Source: Bacteroidales bacterium UBA1237
GTDB taxonomy: Bacteria > Bacteroidota > Bacteroidia > Bacteroidales > UBA932
Reading direction: 5' to 3'
Assembly (NCBI GenBank): GCA_002308935.1
Contig: DBWN01000020.1
Coordinates: 647 to 20,249, forward strand
Length of the DNA stretch: 19,603 nucleotides
The position numbers were made by a program, and so were the translations under genes. Below the pieces are notes generated by a model that was given only the letters and a program-made list of their open reading frames with translations, searched no databases and was not told the origin of the DNA. Below, piece after piece: positions 7,739-15,568 of the stretch; the stretch's first letter is position 1, and each line of letters begins with the position of its first letter.

Positions 7739-9433
7739 ATGAGCGACTTCAGAACACAATACCGCGCCGCAACCAAGACTTTCATTATTGTCTTGGCCAT
7801 ACTCAGTGCATCAGTATTTTGCAGCGGACAAGGAAGGACTGTTGAGAGAATGTTCATTTCCACTGACCGCCCGTATTATGCTGCTGGCGACAAGATATAT
7901 TGCTCCGCATTCTGTCTCACTCCAGAAGGTGAACTGTCAGGGTTCAGTGCCGTATCATACATGGAATTGTACAGTGCTGACGGTCACAGCGTAACCGGGA
8001 AAATAGCTCTCACGGAAGGAAGAGGGGCAGGAAGCATAGATCTTCCTTCGGACCTCCCTACTGGCAACTACCGCCTGATAGCATACACTGCAGTCAATCA
8101 TAATGAAGAAGGTTTCGATTACGGTTCCTTCAGTAAGACTGTATCAGTCTACAACACTTCTTCCGCATCAAGAGTGGAAGGCGGAGTTGAAATCATTCCG
8201 GACATGGCCTCTGGTGGACAGGAAGAGACCGGAACCGGAGACCTCGATATCACCCTCGGAGAATCATCTGAAGGCGGGTTGAGCCTATTCATGAACAGCG
8301 GCAAGCAGACTTTCGTAAGTGTCAGCATCTATCATGACGAGCATCTGCCCGTTTATGATACCGGTTCCATGAAATCATTCCTCTCTTCAATCAAAAAGCC
8401 CCAGGGATTCCTGGACAACTCGGTTCCGGAATATGACGGAGAAATAGTCAGGATACAGATAGAACCATCCGAAGGGACAATCGCTGATTTGAGCGGGAAA
8501 GACGTATTCATCTCGACTCCAGGTTCCATCTCCGACATATACGCAACCCCTCTTGGAAAAGATGGTGTAGCGGAATATTTCACAACCAACATTTTCGGGA
8601 ACAAGGACATGGCGATAGAAATCAAGGATTTCGGAAAGCCCTTCTCATTCTCTTTCGTCAACCCTTTTGTTGGCAAAGGCCCAAAGGACGGGATACCGGT
8701 AATGAAGATTTCCCAGTCCATGGAAAAGGCGATATCAAGACTGGGAGAGTCTATGCAAGTTGTGAAGATGTTCGATGCCGATACGCTTTATGATTATCTT
8801 CCTTCAAGGTCGATCCACTTCACCGGAAAAGACAGGGTGTCCTATATCCTTGATGACTATACGAGATTCTCGACTATGAGAGAAATCTTCATTGAATATC
8901 TTTTCGACATCACCACCAGAAGAAACCGTGACAAAGGGATTGAACTCGTGGTAAGCTGCAATGACGAGGTCCGGAAGAACTCCTATGTACCAAGTGGAGA
9001 ATCCTTGATAATGATAGACGGAGTTCCCGTTTTCGACCACAACCTCATCTATGAATACGACCCCGCCCTTGTAAAACGGATCGATGTTTACCCCTATGTG
9101 TATTTCATAGGAGGACGTTCCTACTATGGAATGGCAGATTTCGTGACTTTCGAGGGGAATATGCCTTCATTCAACTTCGGGCCGGAAGTGAAGATAACGG
9201 ATTTCCAGGGAGCTGGAGTTCCCGTAGCCATTACAGGAAAGAACTTCCCTGCCGAATACCCCAACATACGTGAGACAATCTACTGGAATCCCTTACTGAC
9301 TCTTGAAGGAGGGGAAAGCACTCCTATAGAGGTTGTCCTCCCCGCATACAGCGGCGATTTCAAGATTGTAGTTGAAGGGATTGACTGCGAAGGAAATCCT
9401 ATATACCGGACAGCATACTTCGAGACAGAATAA
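7739..9433 (+). CDS. MG2-domain secreted protein with plug-like C-terminal segment
   Basis: A 564-residue protein with a signal peptide (hydrophobic core 14-27, probable cleavage before Q31). Right after it is an alpha-2-macroglobulin MG2-like beta domain: ERMFISTDRPYYAAGDKIYC (36-55) followed by the PTGNYRLIAYT segment (107-117). A second beta-rich region lies at about 168-310. Residues 418-470 (SGESLIMIDGVPV, then DPALVKRIDVY, then a YYG...DFVTF stretch) read like the end of a TonB plug domain without any barrel after it. The C-terminal segment has ETIYWNPLL at 512-520 and a final beta domain. Similar MG2 proteins occur in Bacteroidota near TonB receptors; their function is not established. 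It follows DUF4249 by 23 bases and is the last gene of the unit, so it probably acts with the receptor. There are no thioester or protease-bait motifs typical of true macroglobulins. Confidence 0.75.
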   Translation: MSDFRTQYRAATKTFIIVLAILSASVFCSGQGRTVERMFISTDRPYYAAGDKIYCSAFCLTPEGELSGFSAVSYMELYSADGHSVTGKIALTEGRGAGSIDLPSDLPTGNYRLIAYTAVNHNEEGFDYGSFSKTVSVYNTSSASRVEGGVEIIPDMASGGQEETGTGDLDITLGESSEGGLSLFMNSGKQTFVSVSIYHDEHLPVYDTGSMKSFLSSIKKPQGFLDNSVPEYDGEIVRIQIEPSEGTIADLSGKDVFISTPGSISDIYATPLGKDGVAEYFTTNIFGNKDMAIEIKDFGKPFSFSFVNPFVGKGPKDGIPVMKISQSMEKAISRLGESMQVVKMFDADTLYDYLPSRSIHFTGKDRVSYILDDYTRFSTMREIFIEYLFDITTRRNRDKGIELVVSCNDEVRKNSYVPSGESLIMIDGVPVFDHNLIYEYDPALVKRIDVYPYVYFIGGRSYYGMADFVTFEGNMPSFNFGPEVKITDFQGAGVPVAITGKNFPAEYPNIRETIYWNPLLTLEGGESTPIEVVLPAYSGDFKIVVEGIDCEGNPIYRTAYFETE

Positions 9434-9492
9434 CCCCGCCTTTGACGACGGGGTTCAAGCAGTCAACCAGGGAAAAGCCTCAAGCTTTTTTT
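9432..9492 (+). terminator. Terminator region at the end of the four-gene unit
   Basis: Two hairpins lie here. AACCCCG (9432-9438) pairs with CGGGGTT (9449-9455), starting inside the TAA stop, but has no T tract. Then AAAAGC (9473-9478) pairs with GCTTTT (9484-9489) and runs into a seven-base T run (9486-9492). The second resembles a Rho-independent terminator with an AT-rich stem. It overlaps the last codons of the convergent minus-strand gene, so the two genes meet almost tail to tail. Confidence 0.5.
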
Positions 9493-9902
9493 ATCCTCAG
9501 TTTCCTTTCTACCAGGGTCTGCAATTCCGAAAGGGACCTTTCATCGGCAGCTGACAGGCACATTACCGCCAATATACCCTTCTTGGGTTCAAGGCAAAGT
9601 ACTCTCAGAGGATGGTCTTCTTCGTCATAAGCTTCAAATCCATACGCCTTCTTTCCGTCGAAGGGATACTGGATTATGGGGTCACCCTCATCACCGTCTT
9701 CAAAGCCCACCATATCCACATAGTTGGAGAAAGCCTGGTCCGCAGCGGTCTCGCCTTCGGGCATGGGCCCTACGTACAGATCTATACCTCTTCCACGTAA
9801 CTGGGCCTCAAGATGAGAGATCTCACTTCCGTCCTCATCGATATACTGGTCAACTGAAGATACCCACCCTTCCGGAAGGGGAAGCTGAATGTCATATTCC
9901 AT
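9480..9902 (-). CDS. Small acidic protein of unknown function
   Basis: A 140-residue protein without a signal peptide or membrane segment, so probably cytoplasmic. It is rich in Asp and Glu through the middle (the FEDGDEGDP stretch, near residues 67-75) and ends in a basic helix (LVERKLRIKKA). The opening LPLPEGWVSS and alternating beta-like segments loosely recall small Mog1/PsbP-type (DUF1795-like) folds, but this is a weak impression and I do not assign the family. The ATG at 9902 is preceded on its strand by a purine-rich AAAGAAGAAAG that can serve as ribosome binding site. It lies downstream of susD on the same strand, but a strong hairpin (9961-9997) separates them, so it is probably expressed on its own from a promoter in the 58 bases before it. 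I could not identify that promoter. Confidence 0.72.
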   Translation of the reverse strand: MEYDIQLPLPEGWVSSVDQYIDEDGSEISHLEAQLRGRGIDLYVGPMPEGETAADQAFSNYVDMVGFEDGDEGDPIIQYPFDGKKAYGFEAYDEEDHPLRVLCLEPKKGILAVMCLSAADERSLSELQTLVERKLRIKKA

Positions 9903-9960
9903 GATTCTTTCTTCTTTATTGGTTATGCATCAAGCGCTGCAATAATGATACCTCAACATG

Positions 9961-9998
9961 AAAGAGACCACTCCAAGAAATAAGGAATGGTCTCTTTT
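9961..9998 (-). terminator. Strong hairpin terminator after susD
   Basis: Arms 9961-9974 (AAAGAGACCACTCC) and 9984-9997 (GGAATGGTCTCTTT) form a 14-position stem with one mismatch and a nine-base AT-only/G loop (AAGAAATAA). The minus strand leaves the stem as TTTCATG; the plus strand leaves it as TTTTG. It sits 44-80 bases past the susD stop and is best read as the end of the susCD transcript, possibly acting in both directions. Confidence 0.75.
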
Positions 9999-10040
9999 GT
10001 GATTCAGGTCACAGGGAAAACCTGTACCTTTCGCTAAGCA

Positions 10041-11816
10041 CTACCAACCGGGGTTCTGGGTAAGATTCGGATCAAGCAGAATCTGACCTGCAGGGATGGG
10101 CTCCAAATAGTATTTGTCATTCCAGACGCGGTCGACTGTCGTACCACCTGCATTGACTGCTGAAGTGTTGTACGGAGATTTGTAGCCCTTGAGGGAGAAG
10201 TTCTTTCCGAGAATTGTCGCCCAACCGCTCTCATCACCGCCCTTAGAAAGGTAATAAGCCTTTATGGCATCAAGGGATGCTCCGAGATATCCGTCAGGAT
10301 TCTCCTTAGTATCAAGATTCTTTCCCAAAGCCCAACGCATAAGGTCATCATGACGGAAACCATCGCACATGAGCTCGCTGCGGCGATCGCGACGAATCTC
10401 CTGGAGGAGGACATTCTCTGCCGGATCCTTCGGATCTTTGGTGATAGCAGTACCATTAACCGACACGTTAGTGCCACTCACTGTAAGTGCAGGAATCTTA
10501 CCATGCCTCGTACGGAGGAGATTTATTGACTTGTCAAGATCGGCTTGAGTACAAGACCCCAGTTCGGCACAGGCTTCAGCATAGTTCTCGAGCACCTCGG
10601 AATAGGTGAAGACAGGACCGTCTGTATCATTGGACGGAGCGTTCCAGCTGGCATTAGCCTCCATCTCAGCCCTGCGCTCAAGAGGCAAGAACTTAAATGT
10701 CCAATAGCCGGTGGTCGAGAGGATACCATAATCCCAGGACAAGTTGATAATCGGGAGAATCTCTTCATAAACGGTGGCGTTCAGACGCTTGTCCCTATTA
10801 TTGAAGATGCCGTCCATCGTCTTGTCGTCATAATTGAACATATGGACTGGAAGGCCTTTATCGTTGGTATAGTTCTCCATGGCGCTCTTGGTCAGACCCC
10901 AAGTAGGAGTAGATGAGTCTATCCAGCCATACTGAGCATGAGCCTCAGTAATCTTACCGCCGTTGACATTTGCCAAGCTGTATATCTTATACATGAGAAC
11001 TTCCTTATTGCCTGTGAGGGAAAGGGATGTATACATGCCCTTATAGTTGTCAGTAACCTCATACAGATTGCTGCTGATAACCTTGTTGGCTGCCTCTTTA
11101 GCCTTCGTAAAGAAGGTATCGGGGTGTCCTCCTGCCGTTTTATGATACTTCTCCCATGCTCCTTCATATAGAGCGACGCGGGAAAGTAAGGCTGCCGCGA
11201 CCATGTTGTTGATAGTATTGGCACCGGCCTTGGCAGGGTCATAGCAGTTATTCATGGCAAATTCAAGGTCTGCGACCATATTGTCCATGACTTGAACGCG
11301 GGAATCGCGGGGACGGGTAACATTCTCCTCCTTGGAGAAGTCAACCTCTTCTTCCACCCAAACAACATCACCGTATGTACGTACTAGATTGTAATAGTAC
11401 AAAGCTCGGAAGAAGCGGGCGACGCCCCTCCAGTGGTTCGCTGCGGCTTCGGAAAGGTCTGGAACTTTGTCGATCCTGTTGAGAAGGATGTTAGTCTCGC
11501 GAATTCTATCATAATTGGTATTCCAGGTTCCTGAAGAGTTGGGGACATTCTTCGTAAACTCGGAGAAATCCTCGGTTGAATAGTCGTCAGAGAGAGTTTC
11601 GGAATGGTACTGTCCACGAGTCCATCCACTTCCGTAACTCTGCTCGCTCAGGCGGCCGTAGAACTTCCAGGCGAAAGTCTCAAGCGACGATTCGGAAGTC
11701 CAGTTCGTGGCGTCGGAGTTGCTGTCAAGCGGGGTACGGTCAAGATAGTCACTGCAGCTGCAAAGACCAAGAACCGCAAAGACCGCGATAGCAAAAGTAT
11801 AGATTGTCTTTTTCAT
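10041..11816 (-). CDS. SusD/RagB family nutrient-binding outer-membrane lipoprotein
   Basis: A 591-residue SusD-like surface lipoprotein. The start at 11816 gives a proper lipoprotein signal (MKKTIYTFAIAVFAVLGLCSC, lipidated C21). An upstream in-frame ATG at 11906 lies inside the end of susC and gives no signal, so it was rejected. The N-terminal part has the SusD helical region (residues about 20-330). The C-terminal part carries the family pattern around EIRRDRRSELMCDGFRHDDL followed by RWALG, a conserved region of RagB/SusD proteins. SusD proteins cap the SusC barrel and capture glycans or peptides at the cell surface. The gene starts 28 bases after the susC stop, giving a canonical susC-susD order. 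No enzymes accompany the pair here, so the ligand cannot be inferred. Arginine is mostly CGT/CGC in the parts I read. Confidence 0.93.
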   Translation of the reverse strand: MKKTIYTFAIAVFAVLGLCSCSDYLDRTPLDSNSDATNWTSESSLETFAWKFYGRLSEQSYGSGWTRGQYHSETLSDDYSTEDFSEFTKNVPNSSGTWNTNYDRIRETNILLNRIDKVPDLSEAAANHWRGVARFFRALYYYNLVRTYGDVVWVEEEVDFSKEENVTRPRDSRVQVMDNMVADLEFAMNNCYDPAKAGANTINNMVAAALLSRVALYEGAWEKYHKTAGGHPDTFFTKAKEAANKVISSNLYEVTDNYKGMYTSLSLTGNKEVLMYKIYSLANVNGGKITEAHAQYGWIDSSTPTWGLTKSAMENYTNDKGLPVHMFNYDDKTMDGIFNNRDKRLNATVYEEILPIINLSWDYGILSTTGYWTFKFLPLERRAEMEANASWNAPSNDTDGPVFTYSEVLENYAEACAELGSCTQADLDKSINLLRTRHGKIPALTVSGTNVSVNGTAITKDPKDPAENVLLQEIRRDRRSELMCDGFRHDDLMRWALGKNLDTKENPDGYLGASLDAIKAYYLSKGGDESGWATILGKNFSLKGYKSPYNTSAVNAGGTTVDRVWNDKYYLEPIPAGQILLDPNLTQNPGW

Positions 11817-11844
11817 ATTATATGCAATTATCTTGTTCTTTGTT

Positions 11845-14800
11845 TTAGAAGGAGAGTTGTACACCGAAGGTCCACTGACGGTTGAACGGCATAGCACGAC
11901 CAGCATAACGCATATCTACACCGGCTACATCAAAGGTAGAAGACCAACCACCGGTAAGTTCAGGATCCATCTTTCCTCCGATATGGTCGAAGGTCAGCAG
12001 ATTCTGGGCGCTAAAGTAAACACGGAGTTTCTCAACAGAAACTTTTTGTGTCAGATTTCTGGGAAGTGTATAGCCAATGGTGAGGTTCTTTACCCTCAGG
12101 TATGCAAGGTTGTTGAGGTACTTCGTCTGAGGGGCGAAGTTGTTGCACCCTGAATTGCTCGGGAGACCTGCTAAGGAGCCAAATGCGCTGTTGATATACG
12201 GACGCGGGAAACGAGCGTCGGTATTGGATGGAGTCCAGTAATCAAGCTGGTCCTTGAAAATGTTCATCTGGGCACCTGCGGCGTTAGGAATAAACAGCGA
12301 TGAAGTGGTCCAAAGGTCGCGTTTGCCGACACCCTGGAAGAGAATTTCAGCATCAAAGCCTTTGAACATCGCACCAAGACGGAGTGAGTACTCATATCTC
12401 GGGAGACCGTTACCAATGCGCTTGATGTCACCGTGGTCGTCGATTGTACCCTTACCGGAATCGATGGTACCACTTCCGTCAAGATCCTTATACTTGATAT
12501 CACCGGCGGTATACCTGAAGGAACCTGAACTCAACTTGCTCTGATCAGGGGATGAGGCGACATCCGCATCAGATTCGAAGTAGCGGTCTGTCTCAAAACC
12601 CCAAATTTCACCGATTTCCTTGCCCTCATACCAACCTGTCAGCGCACCAGTATTGGTGTTCCACTTCGTGATTTTAGCCTTGGAATCTGAGAGGGTGAAT
12701 GTGCCGTAAACGGCAAAATCCTTATTGAAAGCGTGGTTGTAGTCTAGTTGGAATTCCCATCCATGTGTACGCATATTGCCACCATTCTCAAGCGGGGCGG
12801 AAGCGATACCGACATAACGGATAATCTCATTTCCGTTGACGAGCATACCAATGTTCTCACGAATATACCAGTCAAATGTGGCAGTGAGTTCATTGTTCAG
12901 GAAACCAGCATCGAAACCGATGTCGAGAGTACGAATCTTCTCCCAGGTCATGTCTGAATTGACTGCAGAAGGAGTGGAAACAGTTGCTTTCTTATTTCCA
13001 TCAGTACCTTGCCAATCAGCGGTTACTGTGGAGAGGGTAGCTATGTAAGGATACCATGAATCAAGGGCCTGGTTACCTACCGAACCATAAGAACCACGAA
13101 TCTTGAACATCGGGATATAAGGTTTGACGGCAGCCCAGAATGGCTCTTCGGAAATCTTGTAACCGATAGAACCAGAAGAGAAGAAAGCCCACTGCTTGCC
13201 CGGACGGAAGGCGGAAGAACCGTCGTAACGACCATTGAGCTCAAGCAGGTACTTGTCCTTATAATTGTAATTGATACGGCCGAAGAATCCGGCAGTAGCA
13301 CGGTGGCGGAGCTGTTCACTTACCGTTGCCTCCTTGTTACCGTCGGTGAGGTTCAAGGTCTGGATATCTACGTTCTGGACACCGTTTGAAGTGAGAGATT
13401 GGCTGTTATAGCGGAGATCTTCAGCATTAGCACCAACCTTTAGGGCAAAGTTGTGTTCATTATTGATGTTGAAGATATAATCGAAGTATGCATTGTAGGT
13501 GTTGGTGATTCTCGAGACCAATGTCCTGGAAAGGAAGTCGTTCGTGGTCATGGCCGTTTTGGAAGGGAAACTCCAGTTGGCCGTGTAGTAAGGCTGACGG
13601 ATGGATCGGTTCTCGTAGTTGTATCGACCGCGGGTATAATCACCGTAGAAGGAGAGTCCTGGGGCCAGGTTGATCCTCATGTTGCCCCCGAGGCTCAGGT
13701 ACTGATCATTGGATGTACAAGTGCTTTCTCCCACAAGCCAACCGTTTCCGTGACGGAAATAGAGTCCTTCACCTGTAGCAGCTCTGGCATCCGTAGGATT
13801 GCCATTGGCATCCTTCGGGCCACCGTCGGAAATACCGAAGGGGAAGAATGCAGGGAAACGCATAGTATAGTAGAGAAGACCCATGGCCCCATTACTGGCC
13901 TCATATCCGTACGGATAAGTGAAGTTCTTTTCTACGTACATCACCTTAGTACCGATGTTGAGCCAATCCTTAACCTGAGTGTTAGTGGAAAGGTTCACGT
14001 TGTAACGCTTCACGAAGTTCTCCACATCGGCCTTGAGGTTGCTGTCATTCTTCACATAGCCCAGACCAATGTTGTAGTTGGTCTTGCCCGTATTACCTGA
14101 AATGTTCAGGTTGTGAGTCTGTGTGAAGGAAGTCTTGAATATCTCCTTGTTAGGATCAGAAACCCTATAGTAGTACGGCGTTCCGTTGATGAACTCATAG
14201 TCCTCTCCGTAAGTATATATAGGGTTGCTCAGATTGCCCTGATAGTTGTCAAACCATTTAGCAATACCGGGGCCTATAGTGTCGAAGTACATACCGAAGG
14301 CCTCAATACGGCTTCCGTCAACATTCTTCTGGGCAAGTATGCCTTGTTCAAGCTGAGCGAGAACGCCTTCTTTGTCAGTAATGTAATTCGGAAGACCGAT
14401 AGGCTGGTTCCAAGAAAAATTATTGGAGTAGGTGATCGTCACGTTGTCCTTGACGGCAGAACCATCTTTCGATGTGATGAGGATTACTCCCCATGCTGCA
14501 CGGCTACCATATATGGAAGCGGAAGCAGCATCCTTCAGAACGGAGATACTCTTGACGTTGTCCGGGTTAACGAAGGAGAGATTCGGTACCTCTACACCAT
14601 CAAGGAGGATGAGCGGCGTGTTATCGCCATTGATTGAACCGATACCACGAATCTTCATTGTCGCGGAAGCATCCAGGTCATTGGAGTTGTAGGTGATGGT
14701 GAGGCCCGGGACGACACCCTGCAGACCTTTTGATACATCGGTAATCGGTTTGGAGCCGAAAGCCTTTTCAACGTCAACAGCGGTAACAGCACCTGTCAGG

Positions 14801-15210
14801 TTGACTTTCTTCTGAGTACCGAAACCGACAACAACAACCTCGTCGAGGAATTCAGCATCCTCGCTGAGGACAACCCTCATTCCGTTGGAAGCGGCGACTT
14901 CTGCAGTAGCATATCCGATGCAGGAAATCTGAAGAGTCGCACCTCTACGGACATTGATTGTAAAACGGCCTTGGTTGTCAGTCATGACGCCGTTCGAGGT
15001 ACCGAGTTCAATAACACTCGCACCGGGGACGGGGGCACCTTGTGCATCCACTACCGTTCCGCTCACCTGCTGCTGCTCGGCCTGAGCGATGGCAGTGGCG
15101 GCCTTAGCTGAATAAGACCACATACCGCCGGTCACGAGAGCTGAGACAACAACAAAGCTCATGAGGACCCTACTTAAACAGAGACCTCCAGTTAGACGAT
15201 TTTGAATCAT
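11845..15210 (-). CDS. SusC/RagA family TonB-linked outer-membrane transporter
   Basis: A 1121-residue SusC-type transporter. In order: a signal segment (hydrophobic 12-30, probable cleavage near residues 38-42); a carboxypeptidase-like regulatory domain at about 47-116 (VSGTVVDAQGAPVPGASV); a TonB-box-like EVVVVGFGTQKK at 124-135; a plug at about 134-248 with MKIRGIGSI, ILLDGVEVP and SVLKDAASASIYGSRAAWG; and a long barrel ending in FGVQLSF. In the plug signature the common AANG is AAWG (W240), a variant substitution. With SusD it forms the surface import complex that moves glycans or peptides across the outer membrane with TonB energy. It has no N-terminal STN/anti-sigma-interaction extension, so control is more likely through the upstream region, where a promoter and repeated motifs lie. 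Confidence 0.95.
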   Translation of the reverse strand: MIQNRLTGGLCLSRVLMSFVVVSALVTGGMWSYSAKAATAIAQAEQQQVSGTVVDAQGAPVPGASVIELGTSNGVMTDNQGRFTINVRRGATLQISCIGYATAEVAASNGMRVVLSEDAEFLDEVVVVGFGTQKKVNLTGAVTAVDVEKAFGSKPITDVSKGLQGVVPGLTITYNSNDLDASATMKIRGIGSINGDNTPLILLDGVEVPNLSFVNPDNVKSISVLKDAASASIYGSRAAWGVILITSKDGSAVKDNVTITYSNNFSWNQPIGLPNYITDKEGVLAQLEQGILAQKNVDGSRIEAFGMYFDTIGPGIAKWFDNYQGNLSNPIYTYGEDYEFINGTPYYYRVSDPNKEIFKTSFTQTHNLNISGNTGKTNYNIGLGYVKNDSNLKADVENFVKRYNVNLSTNTQVKDWLNIGTKVMYVEKNFTYPYGYEASNGAMGLLYYTMRFPAFFPFGISDGGPKDANGNPTDARAATGEGLYFRHGNGWLVGESTCTSNDQYLSLGGNMRINLAPGLSFYGDYTRGRYNYENRSIRQPYYTANWSFPSKTAMTTNDFLSRTLVSRITNTYNAYFDYIFNINNEHNFALKVGANAEDLRYNSQSLTSNGVQNVDIQTLNLTDGNKEATVSEQLRHRATAGFFGRINYNYKDKYLLELNGRYDGSSAFRPGKQWAFFSSGSIGYKISEEPFWAAVKPYIPMFKIRGSYGSVGNQALDSWYPYIATLSTVTADWQGTDGNKKATVSTPSAVNSDMTWEKIRTLDIGFDAGFLNNELTATFDWYIRENIGMLVNGNEIIRYVGIASAPLENGGNMRTHGWEFQLDYNHAFNKDFAVYGTFTLSDSKAKITKWNTNTGALTGWYEGKEIGEIWGFETDRYFESDADVASSPDQSKLSSGSFRYTAGDIKYKDLDGSGTIDSGKGTIDDHGDIKRIGNGLPRYEYSLRLGAMFKGFDAEILFQGVGKRDLWTTSSLFIPNAAGAQMNIFKDQLDYWTPSNTDARFPRPYINSAFGSLAGLPSNSGCNNFAPQTKYLNNLAYLRVKNLTIGYTLPRNLTQKVSVEKLRVYFSAQNLLTFDHIGGKMDPELTGGWSSTFDVAGVDMRYAGRAMPFNRQWTFGVQLSF

Positions 15211-15395
15211 AGTAGTAATAATAATAGTTATGTTGGATTAGTTGGTTACAACAATTCGATTCCGAATCATATCCAAAATCACCAACAAATATATAAAATT
15301 TATATTCACACAAAATAAAAATTCGGACTTTTTGAATCGTTTCAGCAATATGCAGAAAAGAATAAAGTTTCATCAACCGCTTTTGTCCGAATCGT
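15197..15395. repeat. Four copies of YYGAATCRT around the susCD promoter (candidate operators)
   Basis: On the plus strand the motif occurs at 15202-15210 (TTGAATCAT), 15262-15270 (CCGAATCAT), 15332-15340 (TTGAATCGT) and 15387-15395 (CCGAATCGT). The first two are parts of a longer repeat, CGATTnnGAATCATA, at 15197-15211 and 15257-15271, identical in 13 of 15 positions and 60 bases apart. The second is also near-palindromic (GATTC-C-GAATC, 15258-15268). The last two share GAATCGTTTC (15334-15343 and 15389-15398), and ATTCGGAC (15321-15328) is the inverse of GTCCGAAT (15385-15392). The copies flank the -7 element. The first overlaps the susC start codon, so part of it is coding sequence. Regulator binding is inference. 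Confidence 0.45.
15286..15314 (-). promoter_or_regulatory. Probable susCD promoter
   Basis: On the minus strand TATATTTG (15293 down to 15286) matches the Bacteroides -7 consensus TAnnTTTG exactly. TTTG (15314 down to 15311) could be the -33 element at 17-base spacing, slightly short of the usual 19-21. This would give a leader of roughly 70 bases before the susC ATG at 15210. Confidence 0.5.
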
Positions 15396-15522
15396 TTCTA
15401 TCTAGTCGTCAAAAACACCTTTCAGCACTCTTACAAGAAAAAAAGGACAGTTTCCGATGAATAATTATTCACTTAATACGTTATTATTGAACGTGTACCG
15501 GAATAATCCCGATGATAATGTG

Positions 15523-15530
15523 TACATTTG
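15523..15530 (+). promoter_or_regulatory. -7 element of the nhaC tandem promoter
   Basis: TACATTTG matches the Bacteroides -7 consensus TAnnTTTG exactly and lies 38 bases before the nhaC start at 15569. No convincing TTTG is found 19-21 bases upstream, so the -33 element is weak or missing. Confidence 0.5.
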
Positions 15531-15568
15531 CGAAGAAAAGCTGTTAACATTTCCCCAGTTTTCTCAAA

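Larger units (their letters stand above)
15211..15568. other. Divergent intergenic region between susC and the first nhaC
   Basis: This 358-base gap separates two divergent operons and is clearly richer in A and T than its flanks. I see a minus-strand promoter for susC (15286-15293, with a possible -33 at 15311-15314), a plus-strand -7 element for nhaC (15523-15530), and copies of a GAATC-containing motif (see separate entry). The short frames in it lack homology that I can recognise and look accidental. No RNA gene or riboswitch is evident. Confidence 0.7.

Noticed and set aside
10011..10025. Small hairpin ACAGG-GAAAA-CCTGT just past the susD stop
   Set aside because: Only five base pairs; the nearby 9961-9997 hairpin is a far better terminator.
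11817..11906. N-terminal extension of susD from ATG 11906
   Set aside because: It runs into the end of susC and hides the lipoprotein signal; the ATG at 11816 is preferred.
13453..14100. 215-codon plus-strand open frame inside susC
   Set aside because: The opposite strand encodes conserved SusC barrel; the translation looks like an antisense shadow. The same holds for 14113-14637.
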